This document shows positions 1 through 8,891 of a stretch of DNA of 64,000 nt, piece by piece (the first letter of the stretch is position 1; each line of letters starts with the position of its first letter). The notes under the pieces are model-generated. The model had not been told where the DNA came from and did no database searches. It saw nothing but the letters and a program-made list of their open reading frames with translations. The DNA lies in assembly GCF_001314325.1 (NCBI RefSeq), contig NZ_CP009429.1, forward strand, positions 248,501-312,500, read 5' to 3'. Source of the DNA: Sphingopyxis macrogoltabida. GTDB taxonomy: Bacteria > Pseudomonadota > Alphaproteobacteria > Sphingomonadales > Sphingomonadaceae. Position numbers and translations under genes: made by a program.

Positions 1-197
1 TGGCTCGGGCATTTGGCGACGACGCTCGCGGGGGCTTCGACGCCGTCCGCCCAGTCGAGCGCCAGCCGGAAGCTGTCGCACATCTGGCCGGTGCCGACGG
101 GGGTTGCCGTAAAGCCGCGCAGCGCGCCCGGTTCCTGTCCCAGCTTCGCCGCGAGCCACGCCGGGCTCATCGCGCCGGGCGCGGTCGGAAAGCTCAA
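1..197 (-). CDS. Phosphotransferase (APH/kinase-like) family protein, N-terminal part
   Basis: Only the first ~65 residues are in the window; the gene runs off the left edge. The translation begins around LSFPTAPGAMSPAWLAAKLG and continues into TATPVGTGQMCDSFRL and VVAKCPS. This resembles the N-lobe of aminoglycoside-phosphotransferase/ecdysteroid-kinase-like proteins: a 'TPAWLT'-type opening, a glycine-rich turn, then the strand with the ATP-binding Lys. I chose TTG at 197 because it overlaps the TGA of the upstream gene and gives the usual N-terminal length; ATG at 170 is the alternative. It is the last visible gene of a four-gene minus-strand run. Substrate unknown. Confidence 0.6.
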   Translation of the reverse strand, partial: MSFPTAPGAMSPAWLAAKLGQEPGALRGFTATPVGTGQMCDSFRLALDWADGVEAPASVVAKCPS

Positions 198-1282
198 GGT
201 GCGGGGTCCATCAGGCCCGCGAGGCCGGTGGGTGCGTGCGGGCCGACGAACAATTGCTCGAGCACGCCGACGCCGGTGTCGCGGCGGTCGCCGTCGGTCA
301 ATTCGGCGCGCACCAGCGCCTGGACATGCATCGCGAGCGGATTGCCCCACGCGCGATCCGCTTCCGACAGGCTGTCGTGCGCGACCTTCAATCCGCCATG
401 GTCGAAGCCATGGCCCCAGACGGGGTGGGTGTAGCCGAGCCCGCTCATCGCGAACATCGGCCCGGTCGGCGTCAAGGTCAGCCGGGTTGCGGCGTCGAAA
501 TCGGCGGTCAATTGGCTCAGGCGGCGCGTCCCCGGCTGCCATTCGGCGGCGAAGCCGGGGTCGGCATAATGGCGTTCGCCGCCGTTGGCGCCGACGATCA
601 CCGCCCGGCGGTTCCACGGGCTGCCCGCGCCGTCGTCGTTGCTGTGAAAGAAGAGCGAGCGGCCCTCGAAATTGCACGGCGTCCACAGCCAGAAGAATTG
701 GCTGAAATTACCCTCGGGCGGCGGCTGCGGTTCGGCGGCGCCGACGGGGCGGATGCCCCAGCTCCGGTCGCGCGTTCCGGCCCAGCCGGCATCGGCATCG
801 ACGCGCGTGCCGTCGACCGAAAGCCAGCCCGACCAATGGCCGTTCTGCGTCATCCGCGTATAGTCCATGAACAATCGCGTCCCGTTGCGGCGCGTGAAGC
901 GCGGTTCCTCGATCGGGAAATGGCGCGCGGTGAAATGGAGTTCGGCGGCAAGCGGGCCGTCGTTCGCCGCGATGCGCAAGCTCAGCCGTTCGAGCGGCTC
1001 GTCGATGGCGATCGCGATCGGGCCGACCGCCAGATCGAGCCGCTCGCCTGCCGAGCGGCGGCTGGCGCGGAGGTTATGCTGTACGCCGTCGACGATGACG
1101 CAGAAGGCGGCATCGACGATGCCGAGCTGCGGATAGAAACCCATCGCGGCGGCAAAGAAGACCGACCCGTCGGGGCTGTAGCCGTTGAAGAAATAGCGAT
1201 CGTAGAAATTGCGATCGGTGCCGGCGAAGGCAATCGGCTCGGCACTCTGGTGCAGCGGGAAATCATCGCCCTTGGTCAGCAT
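194..1282 (-). CDS. CrtC/AttH-like (lipocalin-type) hypothetical protein
   Basis: A 362-residue soluble protein with no signal peptide or membrane span. It opens with HQSAEPIAFAGTDRNFYDRYFFNGYS. A GTRDRSWGIRPVG stretch near the middle, followed by a QFFWLWTPCNFEG segment, recalls the paired beta-barrel fold of hydroxyneurosporene-synthase/AttH-like proteins; such proteins often sit beside phosphotransferase-family genes in sphingomonads. The ATG is preceded by GAGGAACG, a fair ribosome binding site. Its stop overlaps the TTG start of the phosphotransferase, so the two are probably co-translated. The reaction is unknown; a role in hydrophobic or steroid-like substrate metabolism is only inference from family and neighbour. 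Confidence 0.55.
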   Translation of the reverse strand: MLTKGDDFPLHQSAEPIAFAGTDRNFYDRYFFNGYSPDGSVFFAAAMGFYPQLGIVDAAFCVIVDGVQHNLRASRRSAGERLDLAVGPIAIAIDEPLERLSLRIAANDGPLAAELHFTARHFPIEEPRFTRRNGTRLFMDYTRMTQNGHWSGWLSVDGTRVDADAGWAGTRDRSWGIRPVGAAEPQPPPEGNFSQFFWLWTPCNFEGRSLFFHSNDDGAGSPWNRRAVIVGANGGERHYADPGFAAEWQPGTRRLSQLTADFDAATRLTLTPTGPMFAMSGLGYTHPVWGHGFDHGGLKVAHDSLSEADRAWGNPLAMHVQALVRAELTDGDRRDTGVGVLEQLFVGPHAPTGLAGLMDPAP

Positions 1283-1342
1283 CGTTCCTCATCCCGTTTT
1301 TTGTTGCAACCTAACGGGAAGCGCGTCGGCGTCAATGCAGCG

Positions 1343-2191
1343 TCAATGTACGGGGGGATCGACCGGCGGTATCGCGCGCACCGGCGCGACGGGCTCGCCG
1401 GGTTCGCGCGGCGGCAGCGCATCGGATGGCACGTCGGGGATTTGCATGTCGGGGGTGGCAATCTTTTCGACATTGCGGACGCGCACCGCAAGCGTGCCGT
1501 CGGCGAGACGTAGCTCGTTGAAGCCCGGCGGGGTCGAACGGATGCGCTGCGACAGGGTGCCCGCGCCGATCATGCGGATCGGGCCGGCCGGGGTCGGCTG
1601 GACGAGGTCGAAGGCATCGTGGACATGCCCGGTCAGCACCGCCGCGACGCCGCGCGCGGCCAGCGCGCGCAGCGCGCGGGCGCCGCCGCGGGTGAGCGCC
1701 CGGCCGCGGGTTCCGGCCTCGACGAGCGGATGGTGCGCGGTGACCAGTGCAGCAGTCCCGGGAGGAAGCGCATCGATGGCAGCGAGCGTCTTGGCTAGCG
1801 CCTTCTTCGTCACCCAGCCCTTCGACCAGTCGAGCCGCCACTGCGCGCGCGCCGTCGTCTTGAGCGGGACGATCGCGACGCCGGGCAGATCGAGTTCGCG
1901 CTCGACGAGCCGCTCGATGCCGCGAATGCGGCGATAGGGATAGAAGAAGCGGGCGAGCGGATTGAAATAGGGCAGGTCATGATTGCCGACCTCGACCGTC
2001 ACCGGCACATCGAGCGCGCCGATCCAGTCGCAGGCGGCGGCAAACTCGTGCGACCGCGCGCGCATCGTCAGGTCGCCGGTGATCAGGATCGCGTCGGGCC
2101 GGTCGCGGCGCACGATATCGCGGAACCAGTCGAGCGCGGCGCAGTCCTCCAGCCCGAAATGCAGGTCGCTGATATGGAAAAGCAGCGTCAT
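1343..2191 (-). CDS. Metallophosphoesterase (calcineurin-like)
   Basis: A 282-residue cytoplasmic metallophosphoesterase. The motif set is complete in order: HISDLHFG near residue 6 (DxH), ITGDLT near 37 (GD), VGNHDLPYF near 68 (GNHD), TAHHP near 164 and LTGHVHD near 200 (GHxH). These residues hold the two-metal centre of class III cyclic-nucleotide phosphodiesterases and relatives. It starts at an ATG that overlaps the TGA of the diacylglycerol-kinase-like gene (ATGA), so the two are translationally coupled. The substrate (cAMP, phosphodiester or phospholipid-derived) cannot be told from sequence; the coupling favours a phospholipid-related role. Confidence 0.85.
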   Translation of the reverse strand: MTLLFHISDLHFGLEDCAALDWFRDIVRRDRPDAILITGDLTMRARSHEFAAACDWIGALDVPVTVEVGNHDLPYFNPLARFFYPYRRIRGIERLVERELDLPGVAIVPLKTTARAQWRLDWSKGWVTKKALAKTLAAIDALPPGTAALVTAHHPLVEAGTRGRALTRGGARALRALAARGVAAVLTGHVHDAFDLVQPTPAGPIRMIGAGTLSQRIRSTPPGFNELRLADGTLAVRVRNVEKIATPDMQIPDVPSDALPPREPGEPVAPVRAIPPVDPPVH

Positions 2192-3018
2192 TGCGTCGCG
2201 ATGAAATCGACTTCGCTGGCGCCGAGGGCGAAGCGTGCGGGCGAGGCAAGCTCGGCGAGTTCGCCATCATATTCGAGGCTGATCAGCCGCGCGCTTTCGA
2301 GGATGATCGTTTCGCCCACCGCGATCTCCTCGCTCGGCCCGTCGCGAAAATCGCCGCCGAGCCAGGCGAGACCGTGGCGCAGCACGTCGGCGGTGCCTTC
2401 GGTCAGGATGCCGTCGGCGCGGACGCCCTGTTCGGTCGGGGTCAGGATGATCGCGGGATAGGCCTTCTGCTGCCCCGCGACGCGGACGCCGGGAGCGTTG
2501 ATCATCGCGTCGAGCGCGTCGGGCGCGGCGCCGGCCGCCTCGATGATGCCGTCCTGCCGCATCGTCTCGCGGACTTCGGCCCAGCGTGTCGCGGGGCCCG
2601 CGACGATGGTGATGAAGGCCGTGCCGGCCTCGCCGCGGACGATCGGTATTGCTTGCCGCCGGCCCTTGCCGGCGAGCGCGTCGGCGAGGATGTCGGGCGC
2701 CGCCCGGTCGCCGTGCAGGGCTTTCGACAGCAGGTTGAGCGTCCCGCCCGGAAGGGGCAGGACCGCACCGTTCCACCCGGCGGCCCCGGTTGCGGCGGCG
2801 TTGATCGTTCCGTCGCCGGTCCAGACGAGCAGAAGGTCGATGTCCTGCCGCTTGAGTTTGGCTGCATCGGGAATCGCGTCGTCGGGTAGCGCAAAGGTCG
2901 CGGCGAGCGGCGCGCCGGCGGCGCGGCAGCTTTCCACGATCTGTTCGAGCACGGCTTCGTCATGGCTGCCGGACTGGCTGTTGCAGACGAGCGCGGGGCG
3001 GGCGAAGGGGCTGGTCAT
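2188..3018 (-). CDS. Diacylglycerol/lipid kinase family protein
   Basis: A 276-residue protein of the DAGK catalytic (NAD-kinase-like) fold. VCNSQSG lies near residue 10, the nucleotide-binding TGDGTINAAATG near 70, and LPLPGGTLNLLSKAL near 95, matching the GDGT and GGTxN signatures. Family members phosphorylate diacylglycerol, sphingoid bases or similar lipids with ATP. The open frame runs further upstream to 3183 but that part is encoded by a palindromic repeat; the start at 3018 (MTSPFARPALVCNSQSG) matches the usual N-terminus. It heads a minus-strand operon with the metallophosphoesterase. The exact lipid substrate is unknown. Confidence 0.8.
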   Translation of the reverse strand: MTSPFARPALVCNSQSGSHDEAVLEQIVESCRAAGAPLAATFALPDDAIPDAAKLKRQDIDLLLVWTGDGTINAAATGAAGWNGAVLPLPGGTLNLLSKALHGDRAAPDILADALAGKGRRQAIPIVRGEAGTAFITIVAGPATRWAEVRETMRQDGIIEAAGAAPDALDAMINAPGVRVAGQQKAYPAIILTPTEQGVRADGILTEGTADVLRHGLAWLGGDFRDGPSEEIAVGETIILESARLISLEYDGELAELASPARFALGASEVDFIATQ

Positions 3019-3070
3019 GCCCTTTCCTACGCACGAAGACCGAAAAAGTGACGATCCCTTGTCGTCACCG

Positions 3071-3132
3071 TCGTCACCCCGGACTTGATCCGGGGTCCAC
3101 CGCTGCGGCGCTGGAATGGAACCCGGATCAAG
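3071..3132. repeat. REP-like palindromic intergenic repeat
   Basis: CCCCGGACTTGATCCGGGG (3077-3095) is a near-perfect palindrome, and a partial second copy (ACCCGGATCAAGT) follows at about 3121-3133. It lies between divergent genes. This CCGGACTTGATCCGG-type element is a familiar dispersed repeat in sphingomonads and other alphaproteobacteria. Confidence 0.7.
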
Positions 3133-3239
3133 TCGAATGAGCCACGTGTCTCGTTCGAGGGTGACGAAGTAGGGAAGGCGCACGGCCGATCCATCTTGTT
3201 CGCCGCCCCACGTCCCTGTAGGGCGCAGACCCTGTGGCG

Positions 3240-4172
3240 ATGGCTAAGAGAAAGCGCTTGATCAAAATCCTCATCGTTGTCGGACTGCTGATCCTGCTGT
3301 TCGGCGGCGGCGGGCGGATGATCCTTGCGGGCGGCGCAAAGTCGCTCAACCTCGGCGACCGGCTGCTCGGCGACGGTGACGGGGCGACGCTGCAGGTGGC
3401 GGGACAACCCTATGGCCCGGGCGAGCGACACAAGCTCAACATCTGGGTGCCGACGGGGACGCAGAAGACCGACCGGCTGCCGGTGATCGTCTGGCTTTAT
3501 GGCGGCGGCTGGTACAGCGGCGCGCGCGACGATTATGGTTTCGCCGGGCGCGCCTTTGCCAAGCAGGGCTTTATCGTCGTGATCCCCGACTATCGTATCG
3601 TCCCCGAAGGTCATTGGCCGGACTTCCTGCAGGACAGCGCTGCCGCGGTCGCGTGGACCGAAAAGCATATCGCTGAACATGGCGGCGATCCCGGCCGTAT
3701 CGCGCTGTCGGGCCATTCGGCGGGCGCCTATAATGCGGTGATGCTCGCGCTCGACCCGCAATGGATGCGCGAAGCGGGGAGCGATGCGTCGGCAATCCGT
3801 GGCGTCGCGGCGCTTGCGGGCCCCTATGACTTCCTGCCGTTCGAAAAGGGCGGGCGGGCCGACGTCGCGATGGGCGATATCCGTCCGGCCGAGCGGACCC
3901 AGCCGATCCAGTTCGTTCGCGCCGATGCGCCGCCGCTGTGGCTTGGCCATGGTACCGCCGATACGGTGGTACGGGTGCGTAACAGCCAGAATCTGGCGGC
4001 GGCGATGCACAAGGCCGGCGGAACCGCGATGCTGCGCACCTACGACGGGCTCAGCCATAACGACCTTGTCATGGCGCTGACCGGGCCGCTCGCCTACAAG
4101 GGGCCGATCCTTGCCGAGGCGACCGACTTCCTGCGCGGGGCGACCGCGCGCCGGCTGCCGCCCGCCTCATGA
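3240..4172 (+). CDS. Membrane-anchored alpha/beta hydrolase (carboxylesterase-like)
   Basis: A 310-residue alpha/beta hydrolase with an N-terminal membrane anchor (basic MAKRKRLIK, then a hydrophobic stretch to residue ~26). The catalytic fold lacks a classical HGGG: the oxyanion motif is WLYGGGWYSG. The nucleophile elbow is SGHSAGA, the acid lies in HGTADTVV and the His in GLSHND. It resembles BD-FAE/lipase-like esterases. ATG at 3240 is preferred over GTG at 3234; neither has a clear ribosome binding site. Its stop overlaps the next ATG (ATGA), so it is coupled to the nucleotidyltransferase. Likely faces the periplasm; substrate unknown. Confidence 0.8.
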   Translation: MAKRKRLIKILIVVGLLILLFGGGGRMILAGGAKSLNLGDRLLGDGDGATLQVAGQPYGPGERHKLNIWVPTGTQKTDRLPVIVWLYGGGWYSGARDDYGFAGRAFAKQGFIVVIPDYRIVPEGHWPDFLQDSAAAVAWTEKHIAEHGGDPGRIALSGHSAGAYNAVMLALDPQWMREAGSDASAIRGVAALAGPYDFLPFEKGGRADVAMGDIRPAERTQPIQFVRADAPPLWLGHGTADTVVRVRNSQNLAAAMHKAGGTAMLRTYDGLSHNDLVMALTGPLAYKGPILAEATDFLRGATARRLPPAS

Positions 4173-4954
4173 TCGACCCGATCCCCGCCATCGTCATGGC
4201 CGGCAGCCGTCCCGGGCCCGACCCGTTGCTGACGGGCAGCGGCGCGTCGACCAAGGCGCTGCTGCCGATTGCGGGGCAGCCGATGCTCGTCCATGTCGTG
4301 CGCGCGCTCCGCGCTTCGCCAGGCATCGGGTCGATCGCGGTGCTGGCGCAGAACAGCGCCGAGCTTGCCGCCGAGCCGGGGCTGGCGGGGCTTGCCGACC
4401 TGCATTTCGCCGATTCGGGCGCCGGGATCAGCAGCTCGCTCGCCGCCGCGCTGCCGCCCGGCGACGATCCGGTACTGGTAACGACCGCCGACAATGTGCT
4501 GCTGACGCCGGCGATGATCGCCGAGTTTGTGGCGGGAGCCGAGGGCAGCGACGTCGCGGTGGCGATGGTCGAAAAGGATGTGCTGCTGGCGCGCTATCCC
4601 GAATCGAAGCGCACCTGGCTGAAATTCCGGGGCGGCTGGTGGTCGGGCGCGAACATGTTCCGGCTGCGCGGGCGGCGCGTGCTGCCGCTGCTCGACTTCT
4701 GGGGGCGGATCGAGCGTGATCGCAAAAAGGGGCTGAAGATCATCGCCGCCTTCGGGCCGTGGCTGTTGATCGGAGCGTTGCTGCGGCTGTTCACGATCGA
4801 GCAGGGGATCGCCCGCGCCGGACTGCGGTTCGGGCTGAAGGCGACGGTCGTGCCGATGTCGGAGGGCGAGGCGTGCATCGACGCCGACAAACCCGTCGAC
4901 ATCGAACTGATCGAGAAGATCATGGCGAGGCGTCAGGCCGAAGCGAGCGCCTGA
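4169..4954 (+). CDS. MobA-like NTP transferase domain protein
   Basis: A 261-residue GT-A-fold nucleotidyltransferase. The opening PAIVMAGSRPGPDP, followed by STKALLPIAGQPMLVHVVRAL, is the sugar-nucleotidyltransferase/MobA signature (variant of GxGxR...K), and VTTADNVLLTP near residue 105 supplies the metal-binding Asp. Such enzymes join an NTP to a phosphorylated sugar, alditol or cofactor. The C-terminal half carries a hydrophobic GPWLLIGALLRLF segment, unusual for a soluble MobA. The start overlaps the hydrolase stop. The last 22 bases overlap the convergent P-loop kinase gene. With kinase, methyltransferase and flippase neighbours, a role in making an activated headgroup is inferred, not shown. 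Confidence 0.7.
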   Translation: MIDPIPAIVMAGSRPGPDPLLTGSGASTKALLPIAGQPMLVHVVRALRASPGIGSIAVLAQNSAELAAEPGLAGLADLHFADSGAGISSSLAAALPPGDDPVLVTTADNVLLTPAMIAEFVAGAEGSDVAVAMVEKDVLLARYPESKRTWLKFRGGWWSGANMFRLRGRRVLPLLDFWGRIERDRKKGLKIIAAFGPWLLIGALLRLFTIEQGIARAGLRFGLKATVVPMSEGEACIDADKPVDIELIEKIMARRQAEASA

Positions 4955-5622
4955 TCCGCCGCAGCGATGGCGATCGCCAGTTCTTCCTCATAAGGGATCG
5001 TCGCGTCGATATCGACGATCGGGGCGTCATTGAAGGTCAGCAGCGGCACCGTTTCGACCTTGCGCGTGATCAGCGCGCGATCATGGTCGGGCTTGCGCGC
5101 CATCACCGTGTCGACGTCGACGTGTAGGCGGATCACCAGCGTCGGCACATAAGCCGACATTTCGGCATAGAGCGCGCGTTCCTCGGCCTGCATCGCCGTC
5201 AGGCGCGCGTTCGTCGCACGGCCGGCAAGGATCGGGCCATCGTGGAGGCCGGGCACCTCGAGCTGCGGATAGCGGTCGGTGACGATGGTGATGCCGGCGC
5301 GGCGTGCGCCAAGCAGGCTTTCGAACTTGGCGCGGCGCTTCTTCGACTTGTTCAGCGCATAGCGCGCCGCGAGCAGCCCGGGGATCGGCTCGCCGGGTTC
5401 GCGGAGCCGGTCGGCGATGCCGTCGAGGAAGCGGTGCAGCGGCGGGCCGATGACCGGCCAGCGCCCGATGCGCCGTCCCTGTTCGCCCGAGCCGAGGCCG
5501 AGATAGCCGCTCTCCGCCTTGCGCGTCTGCTGGATATGCGCGAGCAGGTCCGCCGACAGGGTCGACTTGCCCGACCCGTCGCTGCCGACGACTGCAATCA
5601 GGGGAGCGAGATCGCTCCCCAT
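4933..5622 (-). CDS. Thymidylate-kinase-like P-loop protein
   Basis: A 229-residue P-loop NTPase. VVGSDGSGKSTLSADLL near residue 10 is a Walker A loop like that of thymidylate kinases, and TIVTDRYPQLEVPG near 112 resembles their DRY/DRF substrate motif. The YLGLGSG region and a long Lys/Arg-rich middle differ from housekeeping Tmk, so it is probably a paralogue acting on another nucleotide, sugar or alcohol. It begins 4 bases after the stop of the isoprenylcysteine-methyltransferase-like gene and ends overlapping the convergent nucleotidyltransferase. The product of the pathway is unknown. Confidence 0.65.
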   Translation of the reverse strand: MGSDLAPLIAVVGSDGSGKSTLSADLLAHIQQTRKAESGYLGLGSGEQGRRIGRWPVIGPPLHRFLDGIADRLREPGEPIPGLLAARYALNKSKKRRAKFESLLGARRAGITIVTDRYPQLEVPGLHDGPILAGRATNARLTAMQAEERALYAEMSAYVPTLVIRLHVDVDTVMARKPDHDRALITRKVETVPLLTFNDAPIVDIDATIPYEEELAIAIAAADQALASA

Positions 5623-5626
5623 TTGA

Positions 5627-6367
5627 TCAGCTCAGTTCCTTGAAGAAGCCGACCATCTTCAATCCGCCGATGATGAAGCGGACGACGACGAGCGCGCCAA
5701 AGGCATAGACCCAGGTCCACTGCTGCGGCGTCAGCACGTCGAAGTTGAAATCGAGCCGCGCGAACCAGGTCAGGAAGACCGTCGTCGCGAGCAGGAACAG
5801 CTTGTTCTGTTCGCGCCAGATCATGCGCTTCCACCAGAAGGGATATTTGGGCTTCACCCAGCCGTGGAGGCGCGGGAGGAGCGCGGGGACGTCCTTTGCC
5901 CATTCGGCATGTGCGGCGCCGAACTTTTCGCGCAGGAATTCTTCCTCATAGATCGAGATGCGTTCGTAGATCAGGATCGCGAGCAGGAAGACGATCGCGC
6001 CGAACACCCAGCTTCCCGACAGCATCGCGAGGCCGGTGAAATTGAGAATGCGCCCGACATAGAGCGGGTTGCGCACCAGGCTGTACGGGCCGGTGGTGTT
6101 GAGTTCGCTCGCCTCGGCGGCAACCTTGGCGCGGCCCGAGGTGCCGAGCGCGGCCCAGCCGCTGGTGAAGACGCGGACGATCGCGCCGGCGCTGGCGACG
6201 CCGAGCGACAGCCAGAACCATGCGCAGTCGCCGAAAGCCGTCTGGAACGGACCCCAGTCCTTGCTGCACCAGGCGATCAGCACCGAGATGGCGATGGTGA
6301 TGTAGATATAGGTGCCGCGAATGAAAAAGAGGCGCTTGCCGCTGCGGGCGAGTTCTTGCTGGTACAT
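5627..6367 (-). CDS. Isoprenylcysteine carboxyl methyltransferase family membrane protein
   Basis: A 246-residue integral membrane protein with about five hydrophobic spans. ELNTTGPYSLVRNPLYVGRILNF near residue 80 is the conserved SAM-binding 'GPYxxxRHPxY' signature of the ICMT/PEMT family, here with RNPLY. IYEEEFLREKFG, also typical, follows. The start at 6367 (MYQQELARSGKRLF) has AGGCGGA upstream; the longer frame to 6400 lacks support. It sits between the flippase and the kinase-like gene on the same strand. The family methylates lipids or prenylated groups; the substrate here is unknown. Confidence 0.75.
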   Translation of the reverse strand: MYQQELARSGKRLFFIRGTYIYITIAISVLIAWCSKDWGPFQTAFGDCAWFWLSLGVASAGAIVRVFTSGWAALGTSGRAKVAAEASELNTTGPYSLVRNPLYVGRILNFTGLAMLSGSWVFGAIVFLLAILIYERISIYEEEFLREKFGAAHAEWAKDVPALLPRLHGWVKPKYPFWWKRMIWREQNKLFLLATTVFLTWFARLDFNFDVLTPQQWTWVYAFGALVVVRFIIGGLKMVGFFKELS

Positions 6368-6450
6368 GGATATTCCGCCTGTTGGCCGCAGGTGCGGCAA
6401 TTATGTGGCGTCCCCTCTAACCGTTTTTGCGGCCAAAATAAGACCGAAAG

Positions 6451-7983
6451 TTACACGAGCCGCAGCTTGCGCGCCGTCTTGCCCAGCGAAGCGCGGTCGG
6501 CGTGGGGCAGGGCGAAACGCAGCGACGACCAGATCGCGGCGGCGGCGATGACGACGATCAGCGGCAGCGCGACCGGATCGGGCAGCCGGCTGACGACCAG
6601 CGCGAGCCCGCCCGCGGCAAGGGTGATGAACAGGCCGCGCAGCGCCACCGTCGGGAATTGATGATCGAAGGGATGGAGTCGCTCCGCGGTGGCGAGCTGG
6701 ACCATCGGGATGCCGGCCATCACGACCAGGCCGATCGACATGGCGAGCGTGACGCCGGTCAGTTCATCCATATGGCCGACGATCAGCCAGCCCGAAGCGA
6801 GCGCGACGATCACGCCGAAGATCGCGGCGGTGAGCTGATGGCGGAAGGCGGCGACAACCTGGAGCACCGGCATCGAGATGCCGAGCACCGCCTCCAGCGC
6901 GCGCGCGAACAGCAGGATGACGACGGCGCCCTGCGCAACGTCGGCCTGATGCCCGAACAGACTGAGCAGCGACGAACTGCCCGCCGCCAGCACCGCCGCG
7001 AGCGGCAGCGCGATCGCCGCGATCAGCCGCGTCGCATAGGCATAGATGTCGGCGACTTGTGCACGGTCTTCGCGCTCGGCGCTGGCTGCCAGTGGCGCCA
7101 TGACATAGACGAAAGCGATACGGACGAGCTGGACGACGCTGGAGAGCTTGCGCGCGATCGTGAACAGCGCCGACGCGCTCGCGCCAGCGGCACCGGGCAG
7201 CAGCAGGTTGAGGATCAGCGCGGGGGCATCGCCGAACAGCCGCGCGATGATGTTCGACGGCAGGATCGACAGCCCGGCCCAGAAGGTATTGCGCGCGGTT
7301 TCGGTGACCAGCGGCCCGCGCCCTAGGTCGGCAAAGCTGTAATAACGGCGGAGCAGGCGGACGCAGAGGAGCGCGGTGATCGCGAGCGAACAGAGATGCG
7401 CGATGAACAGTCCCTTGAGCCCGAGCCCGCCGGCAAAGAACAGCCCCGCGAACACCAGCCGCATGATCTGTTCCCAGACGATGCGCAGGCGGATTTCGGC
7501 GCCGAACACCATGCGGGCACGCATCGCCGAGGTGGCGATCTCGACGAAGGCCCAGAGCGGCAGCGCCCAGACGAAAAGCTGAATCGCCGGGGTGACGAGC
7601 GCCCGGTCCTTTTCGGCGACGTTGAGCAGCGGGCCAAGCTCGGCGGCGAAGATCGCGATCAACGCGGCAACGATAAGGCACGGACCGACGCCGAAGATCA
7701 TCGCGGTGCGCAGCGCGGCCGCGGCCTCGGCGTCGCTCGCCGATTGTGGAACGGTGCGCTGCATCGCGCTCGTCATCCCGGTGTCGAAGATATTCTCGAG
7801 CAGGTTGATCGTCGCCCACAGCACTGCGTAGAGGCCGTAACCCGCGAGCCCGAACATCAGCACGTAGAGAGGCTGCGCGACGATCTCGACCACCGCGCCC
7901 AGCCGGGCGAGGATCGTCGTGCCGAGCCCGCGCGCGACGCTGCGGCTGGTAACGGCGGGCTGGGCGGCGGCGTCTTCGCTCAT
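6451..7983 (-). CDS. Oligosaccharide/polysaccharide flippase (Wzx-like, MOP superfamily)
   Basis: A 510-residue polytopic membrane protein with about 12-14 hydrophobic spans, starting MSEDAAAQPAVTSRSVARGLG and continuing LARLGAVVEIVAQPLYV. The size and the spacing of helices fit polysaccharide-biosynthesis flippases of the MOP superfamily, which move lipid-linked glycans across the inner membrane. It is the first gene of the minus-strand set flippase, methyltransferase-like, kinase-like, and is divergent from sdhB across 125 bases. No glycosyltransferases are adjacent, so the cargo cannot be guessed. Confidence 0.75.
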   Translation of the reverse strand: MSEDAAAQPAVTSRSVARGLGTTILARLGAVVEIVAQPLYVLMFGLAGYGLYAVLWATINLLENIFDTGMTSAMQRTVPQSASDAEAAAALRTAMIFGVGPCLIVAALIAIFAAELGPLLNVAEKDRALVTPAIQLFVWALPLWAFVEIATSAMRARMVFGAEIRLRIVWEQIMRLVFAGLFFAGGLGLKGLFIAHLCSLAITALLCVRLLRRYYSFADLGRGPLVTETARNTFWAGLSILPSNIIARLFGDAPALILNLLLPGAAGASASALFTIARKLSSVVQLVRIAFVYVMAPLAASAEREDRAQVADIYAYATRLIAAIALPLAAVLAAGSSSLLSLFGHQADVAQGAVVILLFARALEAVLGISMPVLQVVAAFRHQLTAAIFGVIVALASGWLIVGHMDELTGVTLAMSIGLVVMAGIPMVQLATAERLHPFDHQFPTVALRGLFITLAAGGLALVVSRLPDPVALPLIVVIAAAAIWSSLRFALPHADRASLGKTARKLRLV

Positions 7984-8108
7984 CCTTGCGCCCCTAGCGG
8001 CTTGCCATCATGGCTACCAGCGGCTTTCGCGCTTTTGCGCCATCCACCCCTTGCCGACTCCCTCAATCGGGTCTAGTCGGACCGCGATTGCATAGGGGAA
8101 ACCGCGAT

Positions 8109-8891
8109 ATGGCCGAATTCCGTCTGCCCAAGAACAGCCGCCCGCAAAAGGGTGGCAAGGTCCACAAGGCCGAAGGCGCGGCCGCGGTCAAGACGTTCAA
8201 AGTCTATCGCTACGATCCCGACAGCGGCCAGAATCCGCGCTTCGACACGTTCGAGATCGACACCGAAAAATGCGGCCCGATGGTGCTCGACGCGCTCATC
8301 AAGATGAAGAGCGAGCAGGACAGCACGCTGACCTTTCGCCGTTCGTGCCGCGAGGGCATCTGCGGCAGCTGTTCGATGAACATGAACGGCAAGAACGGCC
8401 TGGCCTGCACTACCGCGATCGAGGATCTAAAGGGCGACATCACGATCACTCCGCTGCCGGCGATGGACGTGATCAAGGATCTCGTCCCCGACTTTACCCA
8501 TTTCTATGCGCAATATGCCTCGATCGAGCCGTGGCTGAAGACCAAGACGACGACCCCGAGCGGCAAGGAGCGGCTGCAGTCGCCCGAGGAGCGCGAGAAG
8601 CTCGACGGCCTGTACGAGTGCATTCTTTGCGCCTGCTGCTCGACAAGCTGCCCGAGCTACTGGTGGAACAGCGACAAGTTCCTTGGTCCGGCGATTCTGC
8701 TCCAGGCCTATCGCTGGCTCGCCGACAGCCGCGACGAAATGACCGGCGAACGGCTCGACGAGCTGGAAGACCCCTTCCGCCTCTATCGCTGCCACACGAT
8801 CATGAACTGCTCGAACGCCTGCCCCAAGGGGCTGAGCCCGGCGCGCGCGATCGCCGAGATCAAGAAGCTGGAAGCCGAGCGGCAGGTCTGA
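8109..8891 (+). CDS. sdhB: Succinate dehydrogenase iron-sulfur subunit
   Basis: A 260-residue SdhB, electron-carrying subunit of complex II that passes electrons from the FAD subunit to ubiquinone. All three clusters are visible: [2Fe-2S] ligands in [15 protein letters not shown] with a downstream Cys in GLACTT, [4Fe-4S] in [12 protein letters not shown], and [3Fe-4S] in [14 protein letters not shown]. The start at 8109 follows AGGGGAAACC. sdhC, sdhD and sdhA are not in the window. sdhB instead heads an operon with a metallo-beta-lactamase lipoprotein whose ATG overlaps its TGA. Identity is certain; the separation from sdhCDA is the notable point. Confidence 0.97.
   Translation: MAEFRLPKNSRPQKGGKVHKAEGAAAVKTFKVYRYDPDSGQNPRFDTFEIDTEKCGPMVLDALIKMKSEQDSTLTFRRSCREGICGSCSMNMNGKNGLACTTAIEDLKGDITITPLPAMDVIKDLVPDFTHFYAQYASIEPWLKTKTTTPSGKERLQSPEEREKLDGLYECILCACCSTSCPSYWWNSDKFLGPAILLQAYRWLADSRDEMTGERLDELEDPFRLYRCHTIMNCSNACPKGLSPARAIAEIKKLEAERQV

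Noticed and set aside
236..1513. Long plus-strand frame (425 codons) opposite the CrtC-like gene
   Set aside because: High-GC shadow of the minus-strand coding frame: Arg/Ala/Asp-rich and no recognisable domain.
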